The translations under genes were made by a program, and so were the position numbers. Shown here piece after piece: positions 1-8,507 of a stretch of DNA of 64,000 bases. Under the pieces are notes generated by a model that searched no databases, was not told where the DNA came from, and saw only the letters and a list, made by a program, of their open reading frames with translations. Each line of letters starts with the position of its first letter. Within the stretch, counting starts at the first letter, position 1. Where the stretch lies: assembly GCF_000714535.1 (NCBI RefSeq), contig NZ_AUND01000034.1, positions 62,001-126,000 on the forward strand, in the 5' to 3' direction. Source of the stretch: Thioclava pacifica DSM 10166. GTDB taxonomy: Bacteria > Pseudomonadota > Alphaproteobacteria > Rhodobacterales > Rhodobacteraceae.

Positions 1-434
1 GGGAAGGTGTCGTTGCTGGACTGGCCCATGTTGCAGTGATCGTTCGGGTGGACCGGGTCTTTCGTGCCCATCACGCCGCCGAGGATCTCGATCGCGCGGT
101 TGCCGATCACTTCGTTGGCGTTCATGTTCGATTGCGTGCCCGAGCCCGTCTGCCAGACGACGAGCGGGAAGTTGTCGTCGAACTTGCCCTCGATCACCTC
201 GCCGGCGGCCTCGATGATCGCATCGGCGATCTTCGCGTCCATCTTGCCCTGGGCCTTGTTGGCCATCGCACAGGCTTTCTTGATCACGCCGAGCGCGCGG
301 ATGATCGGGACGGGCTGGCGCTCCCAGCCGATCGGGAAGTTCAGGATCGAGCGCTGCGTCTGCGCGCCCCAATATTTGTCGGCGGGAACTTCAAGCGGGC
401 CGAAGCTGTCGGTTTCGGTACGGGTCGCGGTCAT
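1..434 (-). CDS. fumC: Class II fumarate hydratase, N-terminal part (cut by window edge)
   Basis: This is the start of a class II (iron-independent) fumarase, which interconverts fumarate and malate in the TCA cycle. About 144 residues are visible and the rest lies beyond base 1. The opening residues [15 protein letters not shown], the stretch [13 protein letters not shown] near residues 97-109 and the substrate-site motif MGQSSND near 136-142 are typical of the fumarase/aspartase superfamily. The ATG at 434 has a good ribosome binding site, GGAGG, seven bases upstream. Aspartase is the main alternative, but the N-terminal sequence reads as FumC. Confidence 0.93.
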   Translation of the reverse strand, partial: MTATRTETDSFGPLEVPADKYWGAQTQRSILNFPIGWERQPVPIIRALGVIKKACAMANKAQGKMDAKIADAIIEAAGEVIEGKFDDNFPLVVWQTGSGTQSNMNANEVIGNRAIEILGGVMGTKDPVHPNDHCNMGQSSNDTF

Positions 435-592
435 CGGTGGGCCTCCAATAAGCAACTAGGTCGCGCAGGTCATAGGACGATGGCGAGGATTCTGCAATCG
501 GTATGCGAAGGTATACGGTAAATCTGCGGGCCCGCATTCCGCTCTCGAAGATCCGCGTTGGTCAACTGGGAAAGACCCGAGGCGTCCGGATT

Positions 593-623
593 TTCGCGGC
601 GCATGCAAAGCGTGCGCCGCGAA
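593..623 (-). terminator. Strong hairpin downstream of sspB, no U-tract
   Basis: Bases 593-603 and 613-623 form an 11-bp perfect stem (TTCGCGGCGCA with TGCGCCGCGAA) around a 9-nt loop, about 30 nt past the sspB stop. No run of T follows on either strand, so it is either a weak or Rho-assisted terminator or an mRNA 3' stabiliser. The rest of 435-651 shows nothing else recognisable. Confidence 0.4.
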
Positions 624-651
624 CCGGAATGAAGCCGATGCGGCCCCGCGC

Positions 652-1113
652 TTACTTGCGGAACTTGTCGAGGCTGACGACCTCGGCCTCGCCGCGGGGC
701 GGAGTGTCCTCGGAAGCCTCATCTTCTTCGAGATCGTCTTCGTCTTCTTCGTCATCGTAATCCTGCGTCTCGAAACGCAGGCCGAATTCGACCGAAGGGT
801 CGACGAAAGTGGTGATCGCATCGAAGGGCACGACCAGCGGTTCGGGCGAATTGCCGAAATTGAGCGTGATCGAGAAGTCGTCCTCCCGAACCTCGAGATT
901 GTCATACCAGTGTTGGATCACGATGGTCATCTCTTCGGGGTAGCGCTCGCGCAGCCAGTCCGCCAGTTCGGCGTCAGGATGGCGGGTGTCGAAAGTGATG
1001 AAGAAGTGATGCTCGCCCGGCAAACCGTTATCCGCAATATCGCGCAGCACGGTCTGGATGAGCCCGCGCATCGCGTCGTGCATCAGGTTGCCGTATTCGA
1101 TCGATCGCGTCAT
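652..1113 (-). CDS. sspB: SspB-alpha type ClpXP adaptor
   Basis: This 153-residue cytoplasmic protein matches the alphaproteobacterial SspB family, which binds ssrA-tagged peptides and delivers them to the ClpXP protease. The core contains GLPGEHHFFITFDT, YPEEMTIVIQHWYDNL and DPSVEFGLRFE, all characteristic of the substrate-binding fold. A flexible acidic linker rich in Asp and Glu (about residues 120-140) leads to the C-terminal EVVSLDKFRK, which matches the ClpX-binding tail. I chose ATG 1113, with GAGGG seven bases upstream, rather than an in-frame start ten codons earlier. The tmRNA gene that makes the tag lies about 0.7 kb away on the same strand. Confidence 0.93.
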   Translation of the reverse strand: MTRSIEYGNLMHDAMRGLIQTVLRDIADNGLPGEHHFFITFDTRHPDAELADWLRERYPEEMTIVIQHWYDNLEVREDDFSITLNFGNSPEPLVVPFDAITTFVDPSVEFGLRFETQDYDDEEDEDDLEEDEASEDTPPRGEAEVVSLDKFRK

Positions 1114-1327
1114 GGCCGGTCCCTCTCGTCTCGGGCTCAGCATAGGGGATTCGTTGGAAGAGGAAAGGGGGGTGAGCGGCGCCGCGAGGGCTCGTCTCGA
1201 TGAGAGCGCTCGAGGGACGAGATCGAAGCCAAGTATGCCTGATATGCAAGCCGCCCCGCAGGTTCACAAAGGATCGTGGAGCGGGATTGGCAAGCAACGG
1301 CAAAGACGACGAGGTACGAGAGCGCCG

Positions 1328-1753
1328 TTATCTCAGGCTTTCTCCCGACAGGCACAGCGCCGCGGTGTCTTGTGGCATCAATTCCAGTGCCTCGAACAGG
1401 GCAATCACATCGTAATTGTTGTAAGCCTCGACGATCTTGTCGTTCGCGAAGCGCATCGCAACCTGCCCGGAAAAAACGACAGGCTGACCGGTCTGTGAGG
1501 AGCGCCCGTCAATCTGCAATAGCAACCAGAGCCAGTCCCCGGCTTCGAAATGGCGCAAGACGGTGATCTTGATATCGGTAAGATGAGCGCGCAGCGCGGG
1601 AACGAGTTCGTGAAATTCCTCGGGCCGCAATTCCAACCCCGGCATCAGCCCGTTGGCCTGCGCGGCCGTGTCGAAGAGCGTATCGATCCGGTCGAGCTCT
1701 CCTGCGCCCCAGACGGCGTTCAGCCAGGCTTCGATTTCATCGCTTCGGGCCAT
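1328..1753 (-). CDS. SnoaL-like / NTF2-fold protein
   Basis: A 141-residue protein with the look of the SnoaL/NTF2-like superfamily: an N-terminal helix with EIEAWLNAVWGAGELDRID, then alternating strands including GDWLWLLLQIDGRSS, VVFSGQVAMRFANDKIVEAY and NNYDVIALFEALELMP. Members of this fold are small-molecule isomerases, cyclases or simple binding proteins, and the substrate cannot be told from sequence. The ATG at 1753 has AGGAG suitably placed upstream. It is a single gene between ssrA and sspB with no evident operon partner. Confidence 0.6.
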   Translation of the reverse strand: MARSDEIEAWLNAVWGAGELDRIDTLFDTAAQANGLMPGLELRPEEFHELVPALRAHLTDIKITVLRHFEAGDWLWLLLQIDGRSSQTGQPVVFSGQVAMRFANDKIVEAYNNYDVIALFEALELMPQDTAALCLSGESLR

Positions 1754-1845
1754 GTCGCACTCCTCTCATCTTCGGATTGGAGCAGCATCGCCGCGTAAGC
1801 TTGCGGTTCGGTTAACGCCGGTCGCATTTCGCAAAGAGAGGGGGA

Positions 1846-2162
1846 AAGTGCAGGATTCTGTTGCAAGGCTCCTGCGGGCCCCGCCTTACGCTGCTAAGCG
1901 CAAGGAGTTAGGTTTCGGTTACCCGAGCTGCTTACGCAGCCAGAGCGACCGGAGCACGGTTGTCGTTGGCAACTGTACGTTTTGCACCGATAACGGTGGT
2001 GGCTCACCGGGACAAAGCAAACCCCTTTAGACGTTCGTCGATCCTGTTTCGGCCCCATGTGCCCCCAACGAAGGAGTTTTGGTGGAGCCGCCGGGTACCG
2101 CCCCCGGGTCCGATCCGCTTATTACGAGCGCGTTTATGTCCATAGTCCCCGAGATCGGGAAC
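1846..2162 (-). ncRNA. ssrA: Transfer-messenger RNA, circularly permuted two-piece form
   Basis: On the minus strand the acceptor piece comes first and ends at 2080 with GGCTCCACCA, so the CCA is encoded. A short spacer (2079-2057) follows. The coding piece then starts at 2056 with GGGGCCGAAACAGGATCGAC, the hallmark tmRNA 5' sequence. GGGGCC pairs with GGCTCC to remake the acceptor stem. The tag frame runs from 1970 to 1932 and encodes ANDNRAPVALAA followed by TAA. Downstream hairpins (8-bp stem near 1887-1906, and GCAGGA/TCCTGC pairing down to 1850) fit pseudoknots of the coding piece. The outer ends are estimates: the 5' end from the promoter, the 3' end from the last helix. Confidence 0.95.
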
Positions 2163-2168
2163 AGTGCG

Positions 2169-2197
2169 AATATAGGCGGGCGCGAGGCGGGCTTCAA
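2169..2197 (-). promoter_or_regulatory. ssrA promoter (sigma-70 type)
   Basis: Read on the minus strand, TTGAAG (2197-2192) is followed by a 17-bp spacer and TATATT (2174-2169). This is close to a vegetative promoter and places the start of transcription near 2162, just ahead of the acceptor piece. Confidence 0.75.
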
Positions 2198-2281
2198 GGC
2201 GTGGATCGCGTTGAGCGGTTTGTTAACCAATGCAGGTCTATCACCGAGTCGAGGTCAAGAATTGGCTGGCGAGGACGGGTG

Positions 2282-3802
2282 ATGACCGAAAAGACGATCC
2301 TGATCGACCTGACGACAAGCTATGCGTTCCGGCACTGGAAGCCGATGGGTATTCTGCGCGTCGAGCACGAAGTCTGGCGGGGTTTTCAAGCGCATTTCGG
2401 GGCGCGTGCCTGTGGCGTCATTTATGACGGCGCACGCGATGGGTTCTATCGCATTCCGCAAGAGATCTTTGACGAGTTGATCTTTCGCAATGGCTGTCAC
2501 CCGGTCGCACCGGAGCGCGCGGTGAGTGCACGTAGCCGCTGGCGCAGCTGGATGCGGATCGGGCGGTTCCTTTGGCGCGCGCAGCGTAGCCGCAAGCGGT
2601 TTCGCGGCGCGCATGAGGCCGCGCGGTCCTCCCGTGAAGAGGCGATCGCAGGTGAGCTCTTGCACCTCAGCGTGCAGGAATACGGATTGATGCGCCGAGC
2701 CCTGGTTGCGCTTGAGCGTGTATTCCCGGCGCTTGCGGTGAGGATCCAACAGCTCGATGCGCTCCACCACCGGGCACATTATGGCCTGTTGCGCACGGTG
2801 CACGAGGATATCTGCACCCCCGCGAACCGGATCGACCCTCGAGAGGTGGGAGATTACGTCTCGGCGGGCGGGTTCTGGTCGGATGATCGTTATCGCTGCG
2901 CCTACCGGATGCGGACCGAGCATGGCTGGCGCGTGCGCTATTACATCCACGACCTGATCCCGGTGCTCTGGGGCCATCTGGCCGAACCGACGACGCGCAA
3001 GACCTATCCCCCGGCGCTGCACTGGATGCTCTGGGGTGTCGACCAGGTCTGGACCAACTCCGAGACGACCCGGTGCGATCTTCTGGCTCATGCTCAGGCC
3101 CACGGCTACCCCGCGCTTGATCCCGAGAAGGTCGAGCCGATCCTTCTCGGGGCCGATGCCGCGCTCGGGGCAAGCGAGGCGGCGATACGAGCCGGGATCT
3201 TCGTGCATCGTCAGCTGGAGCCGGGACGGTTCGTTCTGATGGTTGGCACGCAGGAGCCGCGCAAGAATTACGATTTTGTCTACAGGCTCTGGCGGGCGCT
3301 GAATGAGCGTCATCCGGGCGAGGTAATGCCGCTGGTCTGGGTCGGGCAGCCGGGCTGGTTGATCGGGCCGCTGCTGGAGATGGTGCGCAACGATACCGGG
3401 CTGCCCCATGGTGCGATCCGGATTTTCGCCGATGTCGAGGATGCTGAACTGGCCGAGCTTTACCGCGCGTGCCGCTTCACGATCTACGCCTCTCATTACG
3501 AGGGTTGGGGCTTGCCGGTGGTCGAGGCGCTCTCGCATGGCAAGCCGTGCCTGACATCTGATGCACCTGCGCTGATTGAAGCGGGCGGCGGGGCATCAGA
3601 GCCGATCGGGCTTTTCGAGGGCGAGCGCTGGCTTGCTCGCTGTCACGGCCTGATGACGGATGAGGCCGCCTATGCGGGCGCGCTCGCTCGCGCGGCACGG
3701 TTTCGGGCGCGCGGCTGGGGGGCATTTCGCGAAGATCTCACCTCCAGTTTCGAGGCTTTGGACAGCGCAACCAAGTTTCAGGTTAGGGAGGATGCCGCAT
3801 GA
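2282..3802 (+). CDS. Glycosyltransferase, GT4/GT1-type
   Basis: A 506-residue cytoplasmic glycosyltransferase of the GT-B fold. The C-terminal half has LMVGTQEPRKNYDFV, a helix with YRACRFTIYASHYEGWGLP and VVEALSHGKPCLTSDAPA, the usual nucleotide-sugar-binding pattern with the E-x7-E arrangement of GT4. The N-terminal half is Arg-rich around residues 80-120. The open frame extends upstream into ssrA, but that extension is not credible. ATG 2282 with GAGG eight bases ahead is the first sensible start. It overlaps the next gene by ATGA, so it is the first gene of a three-gene operon. Donor and acceptor sugars are unknown. Confidence 0.82.
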   Translation: MTEKTILIDLTTSYAFRHWKPMGILRVEHEVWRGFQAHFGARACGVIYDGARDGFYRIPQEIFDELIFRNGCHPVAPERAVSARSRWRSWMRIGRFLWRAQRSRKRFRGAHEAARSSREEAIAGELLHLSVQEYGLMRRALVALERVFPALAVRIQQLDALHHRAHYGLLRTVHEDICTPANRIDPREVGDYVSAGGFWSDDRYRCAYRMRTEHGWRVRYYIHDLIPVLWGHLAEPTTRKTYPPALHWMLWGVDQVWTNSETTRCDLLAHAQAHGYPALDPEKVEPILLGADAALGASEAAIRAGIFVHRQLEPGRFVLMVGTQEPRKNYDFVYRLWRALNERHPGEVMPLVWVGQPGWLIGPLLEMVRNDTGLPHGAIRIFADVEDAELAELYRACRFTIYASHYEGWGLPVVEALSHGKPCLTSDAPALIEAGGGASEPIGLFEGERWLARCHGLMTDEAAYAGALARAARFRARGWGAFREDLTSSFEALDSATKFQVREDAA

Positions 3803-4947
3803 AGATCGCAGCCTTCGGTCATTACCCGATCCACCGCCCGCTCCATGGCGGCCAGCGCAGAGTTGCGGCGATTGCAAGCGAGGCGCGCGCGGCGGGCCAT
3901 GTCTTTCGCTATGTGCCGGTCTATTCCACCCGCGGCTATCCCGACGGCTCGCCTGATGAGCGCAAGACCGCCGTGCCAGAGGCGCGGTTGGACCAGCTGC
4001 ATGATCCGCAACGGCGCGAGGATCTTCATTTGGCGCAAATGCTCTCGGATGACCCGCTGGTCGAGCGGCTGCTTGACGATCTGCGCCGCTTTGCGCCCGA
4101 CGCGGTCCAATTCGAACATCCCTGGCTGTACCCGCTTTTCGCGGAGGCGCTGGAGCATGATCCCGCGTTGCGTCAAGCGAAGCTGATCTATTCGGCCCAT
4201 AACGTCGAGGCCAAGCTGATCGACCCGCGCTGGCGCGCAGAGGCTCTGAGGCTCGAACGTGACCTCGTTGCCCGCGCCGACCTCGTGATCGCGGTCAGCG
4301 CCGCGGATGCGCAGGTCTTTGACGGTTGGCGTGCGCCAAAGCAGCGTCCCTGCATAATCGCCTCGAATGGCTGCTGGCCACCCGATCTTGCCGCTGTGCC
4401 ACCGGCACCTCTTGACGGTCCCTTCGCGCTTGTTGCGGGCTCGGCCCATCCGCCCAATGCGACAGGCTATTGGGAAAGCTTCGGTGAGATCGCCGGGTTC
4501 CTGCCGCCCGGTTCGCGCCTGGCAATCGCGGGGGGCATGAGCCATCTGATCACCGCCGATGACCGGTTTCAACGCTACCAGCGGATGAACGCGGAGTTCA
4601 TCGCCATGCTCGGCACCGTCGAGGAGGATGTGCTGAGCGCTCTTCTCCATCATGCGCGGGTCATCTGCCTTCCGATCACTGAAGGGGGCGGCACCAATCT
4701 CAAGACCGCCGAAGCGCTGATGTGGGGCAAGCCGATTGTCGCGATGCGCCCGGCGCTGCGTGGCTTCGAGGAAGCCGAAGCGATGAGCGGTGTCTATGTC
4801 GCCGATGATCCGGTGCAGTTCCGAACCCTGCTGCGCGAGGCAATGACCGGGGCGCTCGGCTCGCTGCGCAGCGTGGCCGAGACCGCGCGCTACGGCTGGT
4901 CCGCGCAGCTCGCCCCCCTGATCACCCGTTACGAGAGTGTGCTGTGA
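3799..4947 (+). CDS. Glycosyltransferase, GT4-type
   Basis: A 382-residue GT-B glycosyltransferase. The N-terminal domain begins with KIAAFGHYPIHRPLHGGQRR, a Gly-rich acceptor-binding start. The C-terminal domain has LVAGSAHPPNATG, LGTVEEDVLSALLHHARVIC and ITEGGGTNLKTAEALMWGKP, the donor-binding motif of the Glyco_trans_1_4 group. Its ATG overlaps the stop of the upstream transferase by four bases and its stop overlaps the start of the sulfotransferase, which implies translational coupling and a joint role in one glycan. The sugar specificity cannot be inferred. Confidence 0.82.
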   Translation: MKIAAFGHYPIHRPLHGGQRRVAAIASEARAAGHVFRYVPVYSTRGYPDGSPDERKTAVPEARLDQLHDPQRREDLHLAQMLSDDPLVERLLDDLRRFAPDAVQFEHPWLYPLFAEALEHDPALRQAKLIYSAHNVEAKLIDPRWRAEALRLERDLVARADLVIAVSAADAQVFDGWRAPKQRPCIIASNGCWPPDLAAVPPAPLDGPFALVAGSAHPPNATGYWESFGEIAGFLPPGSRLAIAGGMSHLITADDRFQRYQRMNAEFIAMLGTVEEDVLSALLHHARVICLPITEGGGTNLKTAEALMWGKPIVAMRPALRGFEEAEAMSGVYVADDPVQFRTLLREAMTGALGSLRSVAETARYGWSAQLAPLITRYESVL

Positions 4948-5960
4948 TGAAAGACTTTCCCCTGATACCGAGCGTCGATTTTTCAGATCCCGGTTTCGAG
5001 ACGCGCGCGGCTGCAAGCCCCGAAGTGATCGACGCGCTGTTTCGTGCCTGGCTCGGACGGCCAGCGAAAGAGGGGGCGCAGGCAGCGCTCAAAGACCGCC
5101 AGGCCAACGTCGCGCAGGTCGAGCGCGAGCTGCGCGGATCGCAGGAATATCAACGCACGGCACGGCTCCTGCGGGATCAGGATCGCACACAATACGATGG
5201 TGCGATGCTTTATATTGCGCCAGCGCGGGTGATGTTCTGTCCGATCGCGAAAGTGGCGAATACCTCGGTGAAGGACTGGGCGCTCAGGCTTTCGGGCGAT
5301 GGGCGGCCCAATCCGGGCTCGTCGCACTACTGGCTCGACTCCGGACAGAACAAGATGCAGGCGCGCCACTGGGCGTTCGCCTTGCGGGACCGGGTGGCGC
5401 GCGATCCAGACTGGGCCTCGGTGGCGCTGCTGCGCAATCCGGTGGATCGTCTGGTGAGCTGTTATTGCGACAAGTTCGGGCGCAATCGCGCGCAGGAGTC
5501 GGTGCTTCATCACACCCGCGCGGTCTATGCTTTCTTCAACGGAGGCATGGAGCCCGATACCGATATGGTCCAACGCGGGCTGAGTTTTCGGCAGTTCTGT
5601 TTCTACATCAACGCCACCGCGCGCGAGGTACAGGATTCGCATTGGGCCGCGCAGTGGAGCTATTTGCAGAACCGCCGCTGGGACCGGCTCTTTGCGCTCG
5701 AGAAGATCGAGAGTTTCGAGGCCTTCCTGCGTGATCGTCTGCCGCCCGCGTTGCGCGAGATTGGCTTGGGAATGACAAACGCCGTCGAAAAGGCGGCGAA
5801 GTCTCACGTGGCAGATCTCTCCGATGCGCTGCCGGGTGAGTGGCTTGCAGATCGCAACCCGCCCTATGCGGCCTTTCTGACAGAGGATATCCACGGCTTC
5901 ATCGGCGACTATTACGCGCTCGATTTCCAGCTTCACGAGAAGGCGCGCGCCGAGAGCTAG
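4947..5960 (+). CDS. Sulfotransferase family protein with an N-terminal linker-like module
   Basis: This 337-residue protein has two parts. Residues about 25-75 (VIDALFRAWLGRPA ... VERELRGSQEYQR) resemble the short DUF4214/phycobilisome-linker-like repeat. From about residue 85 it looks like a sulfotransferase: MFCPIAKVANTSVKDW is the PAPS 5'-phosphosulfate loop, and SVALLRNPVDRLVSCYCDKF is the 3'-phosphate site with an RNP-type motif. It probably sulfates the glycan built by the two upstream transferases. ATG 4947 overlaps the previous stop by one base; a GTG one codon earlier is possible. Its TAG stop shares the palindrome CTAG with the stop of the convergent gene. Confidence 0.78.
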   Translation: MKDFPLIPSVDFSDPGFETRAAASPEVIDALFRAWLGRPAKEGAQAALKDRQANVAQVERELRGSQEYQRTARLLRDQDRTQYDGAMLYIAPARVMFCPIAKVANTSVKDWALRLSGDGRPNPGSSHYWLDSGQNKMQARHWAFALRDRVARDPDWASVALLRNPVDRLVSCYCDKFGRNRAQESVLHHTRAVYAFFNGGMEPDTDMVQRGLSFRQFCFYINATAREVQDSHWAAQWSYLQNRRWDRLFALEKIESFEAFLRDRLPPALREIGLGMTNAVEKAAKSHVADLSDALPGEWLADRNPPYAAFLTEDIHGFIGDYYALDFQLHEKARAES

Positions 5961-7138
5961 CCGCTTTCGGCCGGGGTGCCGAGGAGTGTCATCGCGACCC
6001 CGAGCCCCGTGAGTGCCACGAAAGCGTAGCGTTTCGGTCCGGTGCTTCGGATCGCCGCGAGCGCCGCCTGCAGCGCGTAATAGCCCGCGAAAGCCCGCGA
6101 CGCGTAGGAGATGATCGCAAAGAGATCAGTGGTCCAAGTCAGCGTGATGCCTGCGGCGATCAAGACGGGATAGGCAAGTTTCGGTGCGATCCGCCCGCGC
6201 GAGAACTCCGAAACCAGCCCGCCCGCGCCCTCGGTGTCGGCGACGGCTGCGGAGAATTGTGCCGCCAGTGCGGTGGCGACCAGCATTGCGGGCAAGATCG
6301 GGGAGACGACCCGCATCATGTCGATGATCGCCGTTTCGGTCAGGTCATGGGCATTGGGCGCGAAGATATAGGCAAGCAGCAGGATATAGACCATGTAGAT
6401 CGCGCTCGACATGAGTTGGGCCCATTTCATCGCGGCGATCCGGCTGGGCGGGTCGTAACTCGCTCCGAGATAGCGTGCGGTTTCGAACCCCTGAACGATC
6501 ACGATCAGTCCGAAGAGGAGCCGCACCGCGTCCCATGTACCCAAGGTCGGCGCGTCGATGACAAGCGCCCCGGCGACGGCGGTCTTGCCGAAATAGACGG
6601 CGAGGCCAAGAAGGAGCCCCGCGATGATCGCGAGATTGAGCGAGAGCGACGCATATTCCATCCGTTCGAGCGCCCGGAACCCTCCGGTGAACCCGGTGAT
6701 GGCGACGAGCGCGAGCATGGAGGTCGTGACGATCCGCGCCGTGACATGGCTGTTCCACGGCGTGAGCGAAACCGCGAAGGCCCCAAAGAGATTGAGGTAA
6801 TAGGTGACGGAGATCACATAAGCGAAAGCCAGCGCGATCTGGGACAGAGCCTCGATCCGGGCGGTCAGTGGTGTGCCGGTCTGCGTCTCAGAGGCGATGT
6901 TGCGCCGAACAGCGGCGCCGAAGAGCCAGGCCGCGATGCATAACGACGCCATCGCCAGCGGGGCGAAGGCTCCGAAACGAACCTCGAGAATGGGGCCGAG
7001 AACGAGAAAGCCTGATCCGATGATCGATGCGAGCGGGGTAACCATCGCGCGCCATCTGGGAAGCTTGCGCAGCTTCGGCAGATACATGCTCCCGAGAACG
7101 ATCAGGGCGAGCAGGAAGATGGCGGTGTCGAGGAGCAT
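5957..7138 (-). CDS. Multi-pass inner membrane protein, APC-superfamily-like
   Basis: A 393-residue, strongly hydrophobic protein with about ten to twelve predicted transmembrane segments. The motif ASIIGSGFLVLGPILEVRFG near residues 37-56 resembles the first broken helix (GSG-F) of APC-superfamily transporters, and GFETARYLGASYDPPSR around residue 219 resembles the sixth-helix region of the same group. I do not recognise a specific substrate family. It stands alone on the minus strand, convergent with the sulfotransferase (four-base overlap of stops). No strong ribosome binding site precedes ATG 7138. Confidence 0.6.
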   Translation of the reverse strand: MLLDTAIFLLALIVLGSMYLPKLRKLPRWRAMVTPLASIIGSGFLVLGPILEVRFGAFAPLAMASLCIAAWLFGAAVRRNIASETQTGTPLTARIEALSQIALAFAYVISVTYYLNLFGAFAVSLTPWNSHVTARIVTTSMLALVAITGFTGGFRALERMEYASLSLNLAIIAGLLLGLAVYFGKTAVAGALVIDAPTLGTWDAVRLLFGLIVIVQGFETARYLGASYDPPSRIAAMKWAQLMSSAIYMVYILLLAYIFAPNAHDLTETAIIDMMRVVSPILPAMLVATALAAQFSAAVADTEGAGGLVSEFSRGRIAPKLAYPVLIAAGITLTWTTDLFAIISYASRAFAGYYALQAALAAIRSTGPKRYAFVALTGLGVAMTLLGTPAESG

Positions 7139-7192
7139 CAGGTCGGGCTTTGATGAGAGTGGTTTGCGATACTTAGCATGGCTGAGGCAATG

Positions 7193-7219
7193 AAAAAGGG
7201 CCGCGGTCTCCCGCGGCCC
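7193..7219 (-). terminator. Intrinsic terminator of the binding-protein gene
   Basis: On the minus strand, GGGCCGCGG-GAGA-CCGCGGCCC is followed at once by TTTTT. It has a perfect 9-bp stem and a stable GAGA tetraloop, 27 bases after the stop of the gene at 7246. Confidence 0.93.
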
Positions 7220-7245
7220 TTCGCAATGTCGGCATCATGGCTTGA

Positions 7246-8298
7246 TCAGAAGCCGGCCTTGATTTTCTCGAACTCGGCCAGTTGCTTCTCGCGCAGTTCG
7301 GGCGAGTTCGGCGTCTGGGCGAGGATCGGCGCTTTGATCGGGGTCAGACCCGCGGTCACGAGCTCTTCTTCCGGCACGAGCTTCATCGCTTCGGTATTGG
7401 TGTGACCATAGCCGATTTCGTCGACCAGTACCGGGCCCGCTTCGGGGCGCGTCCAGGCATTGATGAAATCATAGAGCTTGTCTTCCGAGCCGGGGCCGTC
7501 CTTGAGGTTCACGAAGCCGCAGAACCAGGTCGAGGAGCCCTCTTTCGCTTCGCGCTGGAAGGCGACAGGGTAGTTGTCATCCTGAAGGTAAGCCACGCCG
7601 TCATTCCACGACCAGGCGACCAGAACCTCGCCCGAGGCCATCAACTGAGCCTGCTGCGATGGGTCGGTCCAGTAGCTCTGCACGTTCTTGTTGGCCTCGC
7701 GCAGCCAGGCGGCAGCGGCCTGGAACTGCTCGTCGGTAACGTCGGTCCAGTCGGTCACGCCGGTGGCGAGATAGGCCAGCGCCCAGACATCGTCCGAGCT
7801 GTCAGGCAGCGAGGTGCGGCCGGCATATTTCGGGTTCACGAACACGTCGAGGCTGGCCACGTCTTCAGCCGGAACCTTCTCGGGGTTGTAGGCGATCGCG
7901 GTCGCACCCCAATCCGTCGGGATGTACCAGACGTTCTTGTCGTCATCGACGAAGATCTTCGAGTTCAGGTACTTGGGGTCGATATTCTTGAATTGCGGGA
8001 TCTTCGAGACATCCCAGGGCTCGATCAGCCCGGCATCCTTGTATTTCGAGATCATCTGCGAGCAGGGATGCGCGGTGTCGGCTTTGAAGCCCGAGGCGAG
8101 CTTCTGATAGGCCTCGTCATCGTCGCCGAAGAAAGCATAGGTCGGGCTGTCGCCGTATTTGTCGATATAGGGCTGGAACAGGCCCGGAATTTCAAAGCCG
8201 GCCCAGTCGAACACGGTCAGCTCGGGGTCGGCAGCGCGTGCCGGCGTGCTCAGCGCGGCAACGGCGATGCCAGCCAGAAGGAGTGCAGTTTTTTTCAT
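7246..8298 (-). CDS. Periplasmic solute-binding protein, PotD-like (polyamine type)
   Basis: A 350-residue ABC-transporter binding protein. MKKTALLLAGIAVAALS followed by TPARA-A is a clear Sec signal peptide. The mature part begins ELTVFDWAGFEIPG and contains NVWYIPTDWGATAIAYNPEK and LMASGEVLVAWSWNDG, features of the spermidine/putrescine-binding family. ATG 8298 follows AGGGAAA at normal spacing; an earlier in-frame ATG has none. No permease or ATPase gene lies beside it and a strong terminator follows, so it is an orphan binding protein. Related family members bind other cationic or small organic ligands, so polyamine is a guess. Confidence 0.83.
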   Translation of the reverse strand: MKKTALLLAGIAVAALSTPARAADPELTVFDWAGFEIPGLFQPYIDKYGDSPTYAFFGDDDEAYQKLASGFKADTAHPCSQMISKYKDAGLIEPWDVSKIPQFKNIDPKYLNSKIFVDDDKNVWYIPTDWGATAIAYNPEKVPAEDVASLDVFVNPKYAGRTSLPDSSDDVWALAYLATGVTDWTDVTDEQFQAAAAWLREANKNVQSYWTDPSQQAQLMASGEVLVAWSWNDGVAYLQDDNYPVAFQREAKEGSSTWFCGFVNLKDGPGSEDKLYDFINAWTRPEAGPVLVDEIGYGHTNTEAMKLVPEEELVTAGLTPIKAPILAQTPNSPELREKQLAEFEKIKAGF

Positions 8299-8507
8299 CA
8301 CGTTTTCCCTGTTGGTCGTCATGGTTTTGTGAGAACGCTAGAGCGGCTCTTTCGCCCTCGCAAGAGGCATTTGCGTGATCGCTAGGCAGAATTGGTTTCG
8401 GGGCGCTCACGCGAGATGCCGCTCCGGTATGCATTGGTGAAATTTTGGGCGCGAATGAACCGGAACACATGCCGAGCGTAAGGGTTGGAAAGGCAATGGA
8501 GACAAGA

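Noticed and set aside
700-760. Direct TCTTCG-type repeats
   Set aside because: They encode the acidic Asp/Glu linker of SspB. The repeats are codon-level low complexity, not a CRISPR or a separate element.
2057-2281. N-terminal extension of the glycosyltransferase at 2282
   Set aside because: It runs through the acceptor piece and promoter of ssrA on the other strand and has no domain similarity.
2255-3538. 427-codon minus-strand frame over the first glycosyltransferase
   Set aside because: The plus-strand gene has clear GT-B motifs and operon overlaps. The antisense frame has none.
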